Counted from the first letter of the stretch, positions 35,892-45,248 are shown. The stretch: 64,000 nt of DNA from JAVVEG01 sp032251455 (GCA_032251455.1 JAVVEG010000003.1:124001-188000); one strand, 5' to 3'. The notes: generated by a model from the letters alone, not told the origin. Numbers and translations are program-made.

Positions 35892-37643
35892 GTGCCTGTT
35901 GAAAGTATCAAAGTACCCGACCTGGGTGATGCCAAAGATGTGGAAGTGATTGAGCTGCTGGTTTCGGCAGGGCAATCGGTGAAGGAAAATGACTCCTTGC
36001 TGGTTCTTGAAAGTGACAAGGCTGCGATGGAGATTCCGTCCCCGAAATCAGGGAAAGTCAAAAGCATCAAGGTCAAGCTGGGCGACCAGGTTTCCGAGGG
36101 TCACGAGATACTGACCCTGGAGGTTGAAGCCTCAGCAGCGGCTGAAGATAAAACCTCCAGCAAGGACAAGAAACCGGCTGCCGAGGAAAAACAGACAGCA
36201 GCAGATGACAAGGCAGGTGACAAGAAGGCTGAGGCGAGGAAGGCGGACGCCGGGAAAGCCGCAGCAACGAAATCCGCACCCGCTAAAAAAGCATCGTCCG
36301 CGGCGACCGAGTTGATTTCGGTTCCCGACCTGGGTGGCGACTCCGACGTGGAAGTCATCGAGGTGCATGTCAAGCCGGGTGATCAGATCAAGGTAGAAGA
36401 TGCCCTGATCACGCTGGAGTCTGATAAGGCGGCCATGGAAGTGCCGGCCCCGAAGGCAGGAGAAGTCAAGGCGCTGAAACTGAAGGTTGGCGACAAGGTA
36501 TCGGCCGGTTCACCAATTCTGGATCTGCTGGTTTCTGGTGCTGACTCTGACTCTGACTCTGACTCTGACGAAGAAGCGTCAGCGCCAACAGAGGCAGCTG
36601 CAGAGAAGGCGGAAGAGGAATCCAGCGCAGATGCCAGTGCCGAACAGGACAAGACTACCAACAACAAGAAGCAGGACAACACCGAACCTGATTTGCAGGA
36701 AAAGCAACAGGCATTCGCCGAAGCTGCTGCGCAAAAAGAGAACAGCAAGGTCTATGCTGGCCCGGCTGTCCGCAAACTGGCCAGAGAGTTGGGAGTGGAT
36801 CTGACTCAGGTGAGCGGAACAGGTGCCAAGGGACGCATTCAAAAAGAAGATATTCACGGCTTTGTCAAACAGCGCTTGCAGGCGCCGCAACAGACGGGCT
36901 CCGCCTTGGCGGTAGCCGCAGTGCCTGATATCGATTTCAGTCAGTTTGGTGAGGTTGAAGAGACACCGATGAGCAAGCTGCATCGTCTCACCGCTGCCAA
37001 TATGCAACGCAACTGGAATACAGTGCCGCATGTCTTCCAAATGAACGAGGCGGATATCACCGATCTGGAAAACTTCCGTACTGCACAACGCAGTGTGGCC
37101 GAAAAGAAAGGTGTCAAACTGACTCTGCTGCCTTTCCTGCTCAAGGCCTGTGCAAAATGCCTGCAGGAATACAAACAGTTCAATGTATCGCTGCACTCTT
37201 CAGGCGAGTACCTCATCCAGAAAAAATATATCCATATCGGTGTTGCCGTTGCTACGGAGGCCGGTCTGGTCGTCCCGGTCATCCGTGATGTTGACAGCAA
37301 GTCATTATGGGAACTGGCTGCCGAGCTGGGTGCATTGACCGACAAGGCCAAGCAGCGCCGCTTGGGCAAGGACGACATGCAAGGTGCCTGTTTCACCATT
37401 TCCAGTCTTGGGGCGATAGGTGGAACCGGATTCACTCCAATCGTGAATGCTCCGGAAGTGGCAATTCTTGGCGTGTCCAGAACAGTGACCAAGCCGGTTT
37501 ACAGTAATGGTCAGTTTATTCCCCGACAAATGCTGCCAGTGACCTTGTCGTATGATCACCGGGCAGTCAACGGGGTCGATGCGGGTCAGTTTGCCACCTA
37601 TCTTGCCGAAGTGTTGGGCGATATCCGCTTACTGTTGCTTTGA
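35892..37643 (+). CDS. aceF: Dihydrolipoamide acetyltransferase AceF (pyruvate dehydrogenase E2)
   Basis: Core of the pyruvate dehydrogenase complex. Domains in order: lipoyl domain 1 (ESDKAAMEIP, lipoyl Lys about 43), Ala/Lys-rich linker, lipoyl domain 2 (ESDKAAMEVP, Lys about 179), an acidic Asp-Ser repeat linker, the E1/E3-binding domain (YAGPAVRKLARELGVDL onwards) and the catalytic domain ending with SYDHRAVNGVDAGQF. 583 residues, two lipoyl domains. GTG start at 35892 with CAGGAG eight bases upstream. The linkers are low complexity. Confidence 0.97.
   Translation: MPVESIKVPDLGDAKDVEVIELLVSAGQSVKENDSLLVLESDKAAMEIPSPKSGKVKSIKVKLGDQVSEGHEILTLEVEASAAAEDKTSSKDKKPAAEEKQTAADDKAGDKKAEARKADAGKAAATKSAPAKKASSAATELISVPDLGGDSDVEVIEVHVKPGDQIKVEDALITLESDKAAMEVPAPKAGEVKALKLKVGDKVSAGSPILDLLVSGADSDSDSDSDEEASAPTEAAAEKAEEESSADASAEQDKTTNNKKQDNTEPDLQEKQQAFAEAAAQKENSKVYAGPAVRKLARELGVDLTQVSGTGAKGRIQKEDIHGFVKQRLQAPQQTGSALAVAAVPDIDFSQFGEVEETPMSKLHRLTAANMQRNWNTVPHVFQMNEADITDLENFRTAQRSVAEKKGVKLTLLPFLLKACAKCLQEYKQFNVSLHSSGEYLIQKKYIHIGVAVATEAGLVVPVIRDVDSKSLWELAAELGALTDKAKQRRLGKDDMQGACFTISSLGAIGGTGFTPIVNAPEVAILGVSRTVTKPVYSNGQFIPRQMLPVTLSYDHRAVNGVDAGQFATYLAEVLGDIRLLLL
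36543..36569 (+). repeat. In-frame hexanucleotide microsatellite in aceF
   Basis: Four and a half copies of GACTCT encode alternating Asp-Ser in the flexible linker after the second lipoyl domain. Because the unit is six bases, gain or loss of copies changes linker length without a frameshift. Confidence 0.85.
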
Positions 37644-37675
37644 CAGCAACAGCTGCCAGCGAGGCCAAGACAACT

Positions 37676-37709
37676 GCTCAGGCAGGAAAGAAATAATTCC
37701 TGCCTGAGC
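37676..37709. terminator. Strong hairpin between convergent aceF and the ABC ATPase gene
   Basis: A perfect 13 bp stem, GCTCAGGCAGGAA (37676-37688) with TTCCTGCCTGAGC (37697-37709), 8-base loop. It lies 32 bases after the aceF stop and covers the last ten codons of the convergent ATPase gene. Neither side has a good T-run, so termination may depend on Rho or the stem may only protect transcript ends. Confidence 0.6.
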
Positions 37710-38457
37710 CATCGCTGACTTTCCTGATCTCACAATCATAGGCTTTGGCCAGGTTTGTCTCGGTCAACACCTGTTCGGTCTGCCCATACAGGCTGTGGCC
37801 ATCTCCCAGCAGCAATAAAACAGTGTCACAGAATCTGGCGGCCAGATTGATGTCATGCGTAGCCATGCACAGTGCTGCTCCATTATCCCTGATCTTTTGC
37901 TGGAATATCTCCAGACTTCTGATCTGGAAAGCGATATCAAGATGATTGCTGGGCTCATCGAGCAGGTACAGGCGTGGATTCTGGCAGAGCAGCATGGCCA
38001 GCGCCACACGCTGACGTTCGCCACCGGAAAGTGTACTCAGCTGGCGTCGGGCAAAGTCGTTCATGCCCATTGCTGTCAGCGCTGCACTGGCAGCCTCCTT
38101 ATCCTCTGTTGAATCATTCCAGAAGCTCGTATGATGCGGATGGCGTCCCATTAGTACCAGTTCTCCCACACTGATCGGCATGGCATCCAGGTTGTGCTGA
38201 AAGAGAATCCCTGCCAGACAGGCCAGTTCACGTTGTGACCATTGCTCCAGCGGTTTGTCGGCTAATCTGATGTGTCCACTATGGGGTTTGTGCAGGCGGA
38301 CCAAGGCATGTAGCAAGGTGGTTTTACCTGTGCCATTACGGCCCAGTATTCCCAGGCTGGTACCCGCCTGAAGCGAGAGAGACAGCTGACTGCACAAGCG
38401 TTTGTCCGCTATTTGCAGGGACAGGGATTGCAGGCTGAGTATCGCGTCCCTACGCAT
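37678..38457 (-). CDS. ABC transporter ATP-binding protein, cobalamin/iron-siderophore type
   Basis: 259-residue ATPase of the FecE/BtuD family that powers vitamin B12 or ferric siderophore uptake. Walker A GRNGTGKTTLL near residue 39, signature LSGGERQRVALA near 143, Walker B LYLLDEPSNHLD near 164 and the switch His in ATHDINLA are all intact. Its ATG overlaps the last base of the permease gene's stop. No periplasmic binding protein is encoded next to it. The substrate cannot be decided. Confidence 0.92.
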   Translation of the reverse strand: MRRDAILSLQSLSLQIADKRLCSQLSLSLQAGTSLGILGRNGTGKTTLLHALVRLHKPHSGHIRLADKPLEQWSQRELACLAGILFQHNLDAMPISVGELVLMGRHPHHTSFWNDSTEDKEAASAALTAMGMNDFARRQLSTLSGGERQRVALAMLLCQNPRLYLLDEPSNHLDIAFQIRSLEIFQQKIRDNGAALCMATHDINLAARFCDTVLLLLGDGHSLYGQTEQVLTETNLAKAYDCEIRKVSDGSGRNYFFPA

Positions 38458-39527
38458 CAGTTGCGGTCTCCGGGGCTTGTGTTGATGCGCTGGCTGCGGC
38501 GAAGAATAAACAGGAATACCGGCACGCCAATGAGGGCGGTCAACACGCCTACCGGAAGTTGGCGAGGGGCGATCACTGTCCTGGCGGCACTGTCGGCCAA
38601 CAACAAAAAGCTGCCTCCCAGCAAGGCTGCACTGGGTAGCAGGATGCGGTGATCTCGGGCGCCGGCAAGCCGCAACATGTGCGGAATGATGAGTCCGACA
38701 AAGCCGACCGAACCGGCAATGGTCACGGCGGTGGCGGTCAGCAGGGACGCACTGAAATACAGCAGCAGCTTCAGGCGATTGACCTGTATGCCGAGGGCAG
38801 AGGCCAGCAGCTCCCCTTGTGCCAGTGCATTCAGGGCGCGGGCAAAATACAGACTGAGCAGAAGTCCTGCAGCCAGAATCAGAAATTCAAGTATGCCAGC
38901 ACTGCTTTGGCTCAGATCGCCCATCAACCAGAACAGCATGCTGTGTATATTGTCGTTCGAACTGGTGGTCAGCAGGATATTGATCAGGGCGCCCCAGCCG
39001 GCAGAGAGCACCACGCCGGTCAGCAACAGACGTGTCGTTGACCATTGGCCACTTTCCACGCCGGTTCCAGTGCCAAACCCAAAACCAAATCCATGGGAAA
39101 GTCCGAACACAATCAGGATGGACGACATGGCACCAATAAAAGCCGCGTTGGCAATCCAGGCACCACCAAGGCCGAGCAGAATCACAGCAAGTGCGGCCAC
39201 TGCGGCACCACCGGAAATGCCAAGAATATAGGGGTCGGCCAAGGGGTTGCGCAAGAGAACCTGCATGATGACCCCTGCCAGGGCCAGTAACGCTCCAGTC
39301 ACAAAGGCAGCCAGACTGCGGGGCAAGCGCAGTTCCTGGATGATCTGTTGCTCGAAGCCGGGCTCGGAGGAAAACAGGTGTTGAAACACCGTGGAATAAG
39401 CCAGATCGATGCTGCCACTGCCAAGTGATACCAGAAAGCTGACTGCTGCCAGCACGGTCAGTGCCAGCAGCAGGCGAAGAGCGAAACCCTGGTTCACGGT
39501 GTCATCATCAATACATGCCGCGCACAT
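38457..39527 (-). CDS. FecCD/BtuC-family ABC transporter permease
   Basis: Inner-membrane permease with about ten transmembrane segments and 340-356 residues. Family motifs include LRLPRSLAAFVTGALLALAG, NPLADPYILGISGGAA and GSVGFVGLIIPHMLRL. ATG 39527 overlaps the upstream lipoprotein gene by 20 bases and encodes an odd Cys-Asp-rich start; GTG 39497 would remove that and is a good alternative. It pairs with the ATPase at 37678; the usual binding protein and TonB receptor are absent from the window. Confidence 0.9.
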   Translation of the reverse strand: MCAACIDDDTVNQGFALRLLLALTVLAAVSFLVSLGSGSIDLAYSTVFQHLFSSEPGFEQQIIQELRLPRSLAAFVTGALLALAGVIMQVLLRNPLADPYILGISGGAAVAALAVILLGLGGAWIANAAFIGAMSSILIVFGLSHGFGFGFGTGTGVESGQWSTTRLLLTGVVLSAGWGALINILLTTSSNDNIHSMLFWLMGDLSQSSAGILEFLILAAGLLLSLYFARALNALAQGELLASALGIQVNRLKLLLYFSASLLTATAVTIAGSVGFVGLIIPHMLRLAGARDHRILLPSAALLGGSFLLLADSAARTVIAPRQLPVGVLTALIGVPVFLFILRRSQRINTSPGDRN

Positions 39528-40428
39528 TCATTTGCAGGGTGAACACGGTAGTGCGCGCAGTGATGGTGAGAATATCCCGGTTGGGGCCGCCAAAGGTCAG
39601 ATTGGCCGGCGCCAGAGGTACCTCGATAGTTTCAATGAGCTGGCCGGCGGGGTTGTAGACCGAGATATTGCTGCTGGTCAGATAAAGATTGCCGTTTTCA
39701 TCCAGTGCGACACCGTCGGAACCCTGAGCGGCAAAAAGACGTTTGTCGGTGAGTTCGCCCGGCCCGGCCAGGGTATAGGCAAAGGTCTGGCCGGCACCGT
39801 GATCGGCCACGTACAGGGTGCTGCCATCACGGGTGCCGATGATGCCATTGGGGCGTTGCATGTCGTCGATGATGCGGATGGCCTCGCTGGCCCCTGCTGG
39901 CAGATAGTAAACATGGTAGCCATCCTGCGGCACACCCGTTTCATTGCCATAACGTGGATCGGTAAAATAAATGCCACCTTCGGCATCGACCCACAAATCA
40001 TTCGGACTATTGAAGGCATTGCCCTGGTAACTCGAAATTACAGGCACGGCATCTCCGCGCAAACTGAGCCGACTGATGCGAGCGCCACCGCCTTCGGCCG
40101 CAAACAGACGCCAGCGATTATCAAAGAATAGTCCATTGGATCCATTACTGTTTGCAGTCAATGTCTCCAGCTGACCGTTATTGCGCAAAATGTGGATGCG
40201 GTTGTTGGGAATGTCGCTGAAGTAGACATGGCCCAGTGCATCCGCCGCTGGACCTTCGGTAAAAGCGAAGCCAGTGGCTGCAGTTTGCATTTGTGCGCCG
40301 GGAGCAACCAGGCTGGCAGGCATGGTGGATGTCGTTGTGCAGGCGCTCAGCAGGCCGAGCACGGCAATTCCGCACAGGGTCAACGCTCTAACCGACAGTG
40401 GTCGCATTCTGGATGTGGTGACAGGCAT
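39508..40428 (-). CDS. SMP-30/gluconolactonase-like lipoprotein
   Basis: 306-residue lipoprotein with signal sequence ending in the lipobox LLSAC, followed by a six-bladed propeller of the SMP-30/gluconolactonase/LRE type. Recognisable motifs are FTEGPAADALGHVYFSD, NSPNDLWVDAEGGIYFTDP, and RPNGI followed by TLYVAD, which carry the expected metal-binding Glu, Asn and Asp residues. GGAGG nine bases upstream fixes ATG 40428. It may be a lactonase; the substrate is unknown. It is the first gene of a probable operon with the transporter genes. Confidence 0.83.
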   Translation of the reverse strand: MPVTTSRMRPLSVRALTLCGIAVLGLLSACTTTSTMPASLVAPGAQMQTAATGFAFTEGPAADALGHVYFSDIPNNRIHILRNNGQLETLTANSNGSNGLFFDNRWRLFAAEGGGARISRLSLRGDAVPVISSYQGNAFNSPNDLWVDAEGGIYFTDPRYGNETGVPQDGYHVYYLPAGASEAIRIIDDMQRPNGIIGTRDGSTLYVADHGAGQTFAYTLAGPGELTDKRLFAAQGSDGVALDENGNLYLTSSNISVYNPAGQLIETIEVPLAPANLTFGGPNRDILTITARTTVFTLQMNVRGMY

Positions 40429-40519
40429 GATAGTGACCTCCATTTTTGTTGTCCGGCGAGTATAGCATCTATCCCTGTGACAGGTCTTGGCACAGGGTTT
40501 CGATACAAGGTTTTGACCA

Positions 40520-40552
40520 GTTCATGGCCTGTTCATAGCCTGTTCATGGCCT
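40520..40552. repeat. Three tandem 11-base repeats at the end of the hydrolase gene
   Basis: GTTCATGGCCT, GTTCATAGCCT and GTTCATGGCCT follow each other exactly, the last one touching the stop codon of the minus-strand hydrolase gene. One base differs in the middle copy. Likely replication slippage in the intergenic region; no function is evident. Confidence 0.8.
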
Positions 40553-42264
40553 CAGGCAAACTGGGTTGCCTGCCCGGCAACAAGATACCAGCTGACCCAC
40601 AGGGCGTTGATCAGGGCACCAGGCAGATGACTGGCCGTTCTGCGCCAGCAATAAGTGCTGACCAGGCCAACGATCAGCAACAAGGGAACAAACTGGATCA
40701 TCACTATGGTATTCAACGGTTCCGATGGAGTCAGGAGTTGTCCGCTGGCAAACAGGCTGATGTACTGGGCACTGAGGAAGGCCAGGAAGCCACCCATCAG
40801 CACCAGGCAGTTGCTCAGATACTGAGAGCTGGTTTTATCTGCTTTGATGCTGAGACCGGCATGCAATGCACGCAGGGCCAGGATAAAGAAAAAAGTAAAC
40901 AGGGGCAGGTAGAACAGAAACATCTGGAACTGGTCAAGACTCATTCGCTTGACCCCGACAAACCAGAAACGGAAATCTGTCTTGAACAGGAAATCCGCCA
41001 GCAGCACGGCAACATAGGCAATGGCGACCGTGGCCAGGGCAAGTTGTACCGAGGGCAGTAATTGCTGCCTCAAGCTGACTTTCCGTGCCCGCAACACCAT
41101 GCCCAGGCCAGAGAGCAGGAGCGCATTGACGATGGCCCAGAACGCGACCTGGTTGCTGATCGATTGCGGCCAGATGGACGAGACCGGCCACAGTTGTGCC
41201 CCCCAGCTGAACAAGGGATAGAAGGTCAGGACCGGAATGATGGCGCTGAGTGTGGCACTCAGCCACCACTTGCCAGTGCGGCTGTCGTAGGCGAAGGAGT
41301 CTGGTTCAGTGCGCAGGTGCTTGAATTTTCCCGTATTCAGCAGCACAGCGAAACTGCCCATCAACAACAGCACAAAGCCAAGCAATGCAGTCAGCGTACC
41401 CAGTTCCTTAAAAAACCAGATCTGTCCGTTGACCTGGGCCGGATGTCCCCCGTCAAGAGTTTGTTCAAACCAGTCAATGGCATGGCCGATGGCTGTATGG
41501 GAGATATGGTCCCCGGGATGGGTCACGGGTGGTGAATGCAGAACACGGGCGGTGCCAGCAGCAATGTCGCCATAAATGCGACCTGGCACAATGCTTGAGT
41601 CAGTGCTGAACAGCTCCTTCAGCCGACTGCTGTCTGCAATATCCAGCGCACGTTCCACGCCCCACATGGTATTGGCAAATTCATCATAGCGGGAGAATAC
41701 CACCGCCAGGTTGCGGGGCCATTCTGCCGTGCCCGGGGCAGAGCGGCCGCCACCGACACTGGAACCCTCCAGTACCATGGCACGATAGGCATCCGGGTAG
41801 GCTGTTGCCGCTGCCAGGATAGTCCAGCCGCCCATGGAATGTCCTTCCAGACCGATATTGTCGGTATCGACAATATCCAGGCTGCGCAGGTATCGCAATC
41901 CCGCCGGACCGCCAAAGCCAGCGGCAAAGGCGGGTGCTTCCGAATAACCGTGCCCCCCCTGGTCCAGCGCCAGTACCACATAACCACGGCGTGCAAATTC
42001 AATGGCAAAACCGGATTGGACTTCACGGGAATTGATGTAGCCGTGTACGGCAAGAATACCCGGTGCCGGTGTTTCCGCGCTGGCGTTTGCGGGAATATAC
42101 AGCAGGGCACTCAGGGTTCGCCCCCCGGTGTCGGTAAAGCGGATATCCTTGATCTGGATATTGCCACTGGTCTGAATGAAATGAGCCAGCAGCGAACCGG
42201 CAGCGATAAGCAACCAGGCCAGGAAGAAGAGGCGCCATTCGGCTTTTGGGGTGGGCAGGGGCAT
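40552..42264 (-). CDS. Alpha/beta hydrolase fused to a polytopic membrane domain
   Basis: 570 residues. An N-terminal membrane helix (residues 10-30) is followed by an alpha/beta hydrolase domain of about 240 residues with the nucleophile elbow GHSMGG (Ser 143), an oxyanion-type HGYINSR and a candidate catalytic His in THPGDHISH. The second half (about 285-570) holds some eight or nine hydrophobic segments. The hydrolase domain would face the periplasm if the first helix is an anchor. GGAG seven bases before the ATG supports the start. Substrate unknown; lipid or ester hydrolysis at the membrane is a guess. Confidence 0.8.
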   Translation of the reverse strand: MPLPTPKAEWRLFFLAWLLIAAGSLLAHFIQTSGNIQIKDIRFTDTGGRTLSALLYIPANASAETPAPGILAVHGYINSREVQSGFAIEFARRGYVVLALDQGGHGYSEAPAFAAGFGGPAGLRYLRSLDIVDTDNIGLEGHSMGGWTILAAATAYPDAYRAMVLEGSSVGGGRSAPGTAEWPRNLAVVFSRYDEFANTMWGVERALDIADSSRLKELFSTDSSIVPGRIYGDIAAGTARVLHSPPVTHPGDHISHTAIGHAIDWFEQTLDGGHPAQVNGQIWFFKELGTLTALLGFVLLLMGSFAVLLNTGKFKHLRTEPDSFAYDSRTGKWWLSATLSAIIPVLTFYPLFSWGAQLWPVSSIWPQSISNQVAFWAIVNALLLSGLGMVLRARKVSLRQQLLPSVQLALATVAIAYVAVLLADFLFKTDFRFWFVGVKRMSLDQFQMFLFYLPLFTFFFILALRALHAGLSIKADKTSSQYLSNCLVLMGGFLAFLSAQYISLFASGQLLTPSEPLNTIVMIQFVPLLLIVGLVSTYCWRRTASHLPGALINALWVSWYLVAGQATQFA

Positions 42265-42330
42265 GAGTTGGCTCCATTTTCTTGTTTTTGAATTACTGGA
42301 CAGAAAGGGTATGTCAAGCCATGGGGGACA

Positions 42331-43290
42331 TCAAGCACCATTCCGGATTTGTTGCAGCCTGGTTTCGACTGTACGCAGCAGACTGCGGTTGTGCTCGCAG
42401 GTCAGGCCGAAACCATCCGCCAACTCACACAGATAGCCATTGAAATGCGCCAGCTCCAGGGCGCGGCCACGACGGGCATCCTGCAAACTGGATGAGTAGT
42501 TGGCGGCAGTTGCCTGCAGCACCTCCCGGGTCGCGTCCAGCAGTGGGCGTGCACCGATGGAGTGGCCGCAGCCTGCCAGAATCGTTTCTGTTTCGGCACA
42601 GAGTGCGCTCAAGGTCGGTTGATGCGCAGCGGACAGCAATTCCCCGTTCTGGCAATCATGAATCACGGTCAGAGCGTTGATGGCGCAGTTGATCGCAAAC
42701 TTCAACCAGAGTTGCTGTTCGATATCGGCGGCGAAGCCAAGCTGCATGGTGCTGGCCGGCAGGCTTTGCAGCAAGCGTGTCGTGCGTTGTTGGATGTCTG
42801 TTGCAGTGTCAGCAATACGGGGTAGTTGTCCCAGCCAGGCTTTGCCAACACCGGCATGAACCACATGGAAGGGGGCACGCAACCAGGCGCCATGACTGGT
42901 AGCAAGGCAGAAAAACTGGTTGTGCCTATCCTGCTGGCGCAGCTGACGCTGCATCTTGATGCCATTCTGCAACAACACAATGCGTGTCTGCGGACTGATG
43001 CTGTGTTGCACCGAATCAAGGGCGCTGATCACTTCACCCGCCTTGCAGCTCAGCAGCAGCTTGTTAATGGGAGTCTCTTGGACACAGCTGGAACTGCTCA
43101 CTGCTAGCGTGAAGCGACTGATTTTACCGGCAGATTCCAGGGACAGTGTGCAGGTTTGATGGGATTTCGGGGTTTGCGCGCGCTGGCGAACCAGCAACCG
43201 ACAGGAGTGACCCTGTTCGAGCAGCCTGGCTGCCCACAGGCAACCCATGGCGCCAGCGCCCAATACATGCCAGTTTTCGGGTTTGGTCAT
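42331..43290 (-). CDS. panE: 2-dehydropantoate 2-reductase PanE
   Basis: NADPH-dependent reductase making pantoate for coenzyme A. The Rossmann motif VLGAGAMGCLWAARLL begins at residue 9. The catalytic Lys and following Asn appear in WLKFAINCAINALT. Length 319 is slightly above the common 300. It is divergent from yajQ with 62 bases between, the same pairing as in Pseudomonas (from memory). Another member of the ketopantoate reductase superfamily is possible but less likely. Confidence 0.88.
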   Translation of the reverse strand: MTKPENWHVLGAGAMGCLWAARLLEQGHSCRLLVRQRAQTPKSHQTCTLSLESAGKISRFTLAVSSSSCVQETPINKLLLSCKAGEVISALDSVQHSISPQTRIVLLQNGIKMQRQLRQQDRHNQFFCLATSHGAWLRAPFHVVHAGVGKAWLGQLPRIADTATDIQQRTTRLLQSLPASTMQLGFAADIEQQLWLKFAINCAINALTVIHDCQNGELLSAAHQPTLSALCAETETILAGCGHSIGARPLLDATREVLQATAANYSSSLQDARRGRALELAHFNGYLCELADGFGLTCEHNRSLLRTVETRLQQIRNGA

Positions 43291-43352
43291 CGTCAGGCTC
43301 GATGGTAGTATGTGGCAGGGTTATCAGCATCAGGTTTCATAGGGGTCTTTTT

Positions 43353-43835
43353 ATGCCGTCGTTTGATATTGTGTCGGAAGTCGAACTGCCCGAGGTCAAT
43401 AATGCCGTTGATCAGGCCAACAGGGAAGTGGGTACCCGTTTTGATTTCAAGGGTGTCGATGCCCGCTTCGAACTGAAGGATGCGCAGATTACCGTGATGG
43501 CCGAATCCGATTTCCAGATCCAGCAGATGCTGGATATCCTGAAAGCCAAACTGGTCAAGCGTAACATTGATATCAAGAGCCTGCAGGAAGGGGATATTCA
43601 GCTGTCCGGCAAGCGTGCCAGCATGGAGATCACCGTTCAGCAAGGCATAGAAGCGGAGCTGGCACGCAAGATCGTGAAAATGGTCAAGGATCAGAAACTC
43701 AAGGTCCAGACTGCGATACAGGGGGACAAGCTGCGGGTAACCGGCAAGAAACGGGATGATCTGCAGGAAGTGATTGCCTTTCTGCGCGAATCCAAACTGG
43801 ATATCCCTTTGCAATTCAACAATTTCCGCGACTAG
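43353..43835 (+). CDS. yajQ: YajQ-family nucleotide-binding protein
   Basis: 160-residue protein of the UPF0234/YajQ family. Diagnostic motifs: MPSFDIVSEVELPEVNNAVD at the start, RFDFKG near 34, and IQGDKLRVTGKKRDDLQ followed by the terminal PLQFNNFRD. Some members bind cyclic di-GMP; whether this one does is unknown. AGGGG at 43341-43345 sets ATG 43353; upstream in-frame codons are not used. Confidence 0.94.
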   Translation: MPSFDIVSEVELPEVNNAVDQANREVGTRFDFKGVDARFELKDAQITVMAESDFQIQQMLDILKAKLVKRNIDIKSLQEGDIQLSGKRASMEITVQQGIEAELARKIVKMVKDQKLKVQTAIQGDKLRVTGKKRDDLQEVIAFLRESKLDIPLQFNNFRD

Positions 43836-43874
43836 CCGTACCGGCTGTCGATTCCGCCTGAACAAGGAGACAGA

Positions 43875-45248
43875 TTGGGAAAGGTAGGCACGCTCAGGGA
43901 ATCCGTAGCCCGGCTGCGCGATGTCCGCTTTCTGACCATTTTCCTGCTGGGGTTCTCCAGTGGGTTTCCCTGGGTGCTGCATGGCTCGGTACTGACCCTG
44001 TGGTTACAGTCCTCCGGCTTGTCCCGTTCCGCCATCGGTTACATTGGTGCTGTCGCCACGGTATACGCCATCAACTGGATGTGGGCCCCTTTTGTTGACA
44101 AGAGCCAGCTGCCCTGGTTGACAGCCCGGCTGGGTCAGCGCCGCTCCTGGATACTGCTGACACAGGCCGGGATTGTGTTGTCGATGTTTGCCCTGAGCCT
44201 TGCCGACCCGTTGCAGAACCTGGTGCCGGTGAGTATTTTTGCCCTGGCCATAGCGCTGTGCTCTGCAACCCAGGACATTGCCGTCGATGCCTATCGCATC
44301 ACCATCTTCAAAACCGCGGAGATGGACGAGAAAATGCCTTACGCCGCAGCAGTTACCACCACCGGTTGGTGGGCAGGGTATGGTTTCATCGGTGGGGCGT
44401 TTGCTTTGATGCTGGGCGGTGAAAGCCTGGGCCTGAGCTGGCCGGATGTCTACCGGGTGCTGATTCTGGTTTATGTGGTCCTGATGCTGCTGGTATTGCT
44501 GATACCGGAACCGGTGATCGAAGCTGCAGATGAACAGAGAGCCAGTATCCCTCTGGCTGCAGGTTCATCCCTGACGATGCGTTTCAGGCATTGGTGGCAG
44601 ACTTTTATCCTGGGTCCTTTTCAGGAGTTCTTCAGCCGCTGCGGCTTGAAGCTGGCCCTGTCAATCCTGCTGCTGCTGTTGCTGTTTCGGCTGGGTGAGG
44701 CGATGCTGGGCAAGATGTCGCTGGTATTCTATGTCGAGGTGGGTTTCAGCACCGAGCAGATCAGTGTGTACTCGAAGTTTTTTGGTGGTTTGGTGACGGC
44801 AGTCTTCTCCCTGCTGGGGGCTGTGGTCAACACCCGGTTTGGGGTCATCAAGGGGCTGATGGTGGCCGGTATTGCGATGGCCGCTTCGAATCTGTTGTTT
44901 GCCCTTATTGCGGTGACCGGGCCCAATGTCAATCTGCTGTTGGTGACCTTGCTGGTGGACAATTTCTGTGCGGCCTTTGCCACAGTGGCCTTTATCTCCT
45001 TCATCTCCTATTTCACCAGCAGAACCTATACCGGCACACAGTATGCGTTGATGTCCTCGGTTTCAAACCTGGGGCGCACCACGCTGGCAGCTGGCAGCGG
45101 AGCAGTTGTTGATTTTCTCAATGGCGACTGGGCCTTGTTTTTCATTCTGACAGCCCTGATGGTTATACCTGGCTTGCTGCTTTTGCTGTGGGTCGGCAAA
45201 CAGATCCAGCAGTACCGGGATGAGCGGGCCCTGTCTCCAGCATCCTGA
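43875..45248 (+). CDS. ampG: Anhydro-muropeptide permease AmpG (MFS)
   Basis: Inner-membrane transporter that imports GlcNAc-anhydroMurNAc peptides for recycling and feeds AmpD. It has about 12 transmembrane segments in 457 residues. AmpG-type motifs GFSSGFPWVLHGSVLTLWL, WMWAPFVDK and ATQDIAVDAYR are present. The start is TTG 43875 with a strong AAGGAGA five bases upstream. Together with ampD and ampE in this window it makes a nearly complete recycling set; no ampC or ampR is seen. Confidence 0.92.
   Translation: MGKVGTLRESVARLRDVRFLTIFLLGFSSGFPWVLHGSVLTLWLQSSGLSRSAIGYIGAVATVYAINWMWAPFVDKSQLPWLTARLGQRRSWILLTQAGIVLSMFALSLADPLQNLVPVSIFALAIALCSATQDIAVDAYRITIFKTAEMDEKMPYAAAVTTTGWWAGYGFIGGAFALMLGGESLGLSWPDVYRVLILVYVVLMLLVLLIPEPVIEAADEQRASIPLAAGSSLTMRFRHWWQTFILGPFQEFFSRCGLKLALSILLLLLLFRLGEAMLGKMSLVFYVEVGFSTEQISVYSKFFGGLVTAVFSLLGAVVNTRFGVIKGLMVAGIAMAASNLLFALIAVTGPNVNLLLVTLLVDNFCAAFATVAFISFISYFTSRTYTGTQYALMSSVSNLGRTTLAAGSGAVVDFLNGDWALFFILTALMVIPGLLLLLWVGKQIQQYRDERALSPAS

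Noticed and set aside
35096..36076. Long open frame (326 codons) on the minus strand across aceE and aceF
   Set aside because: It is antisense to two highly conserved genes and shows no domain.
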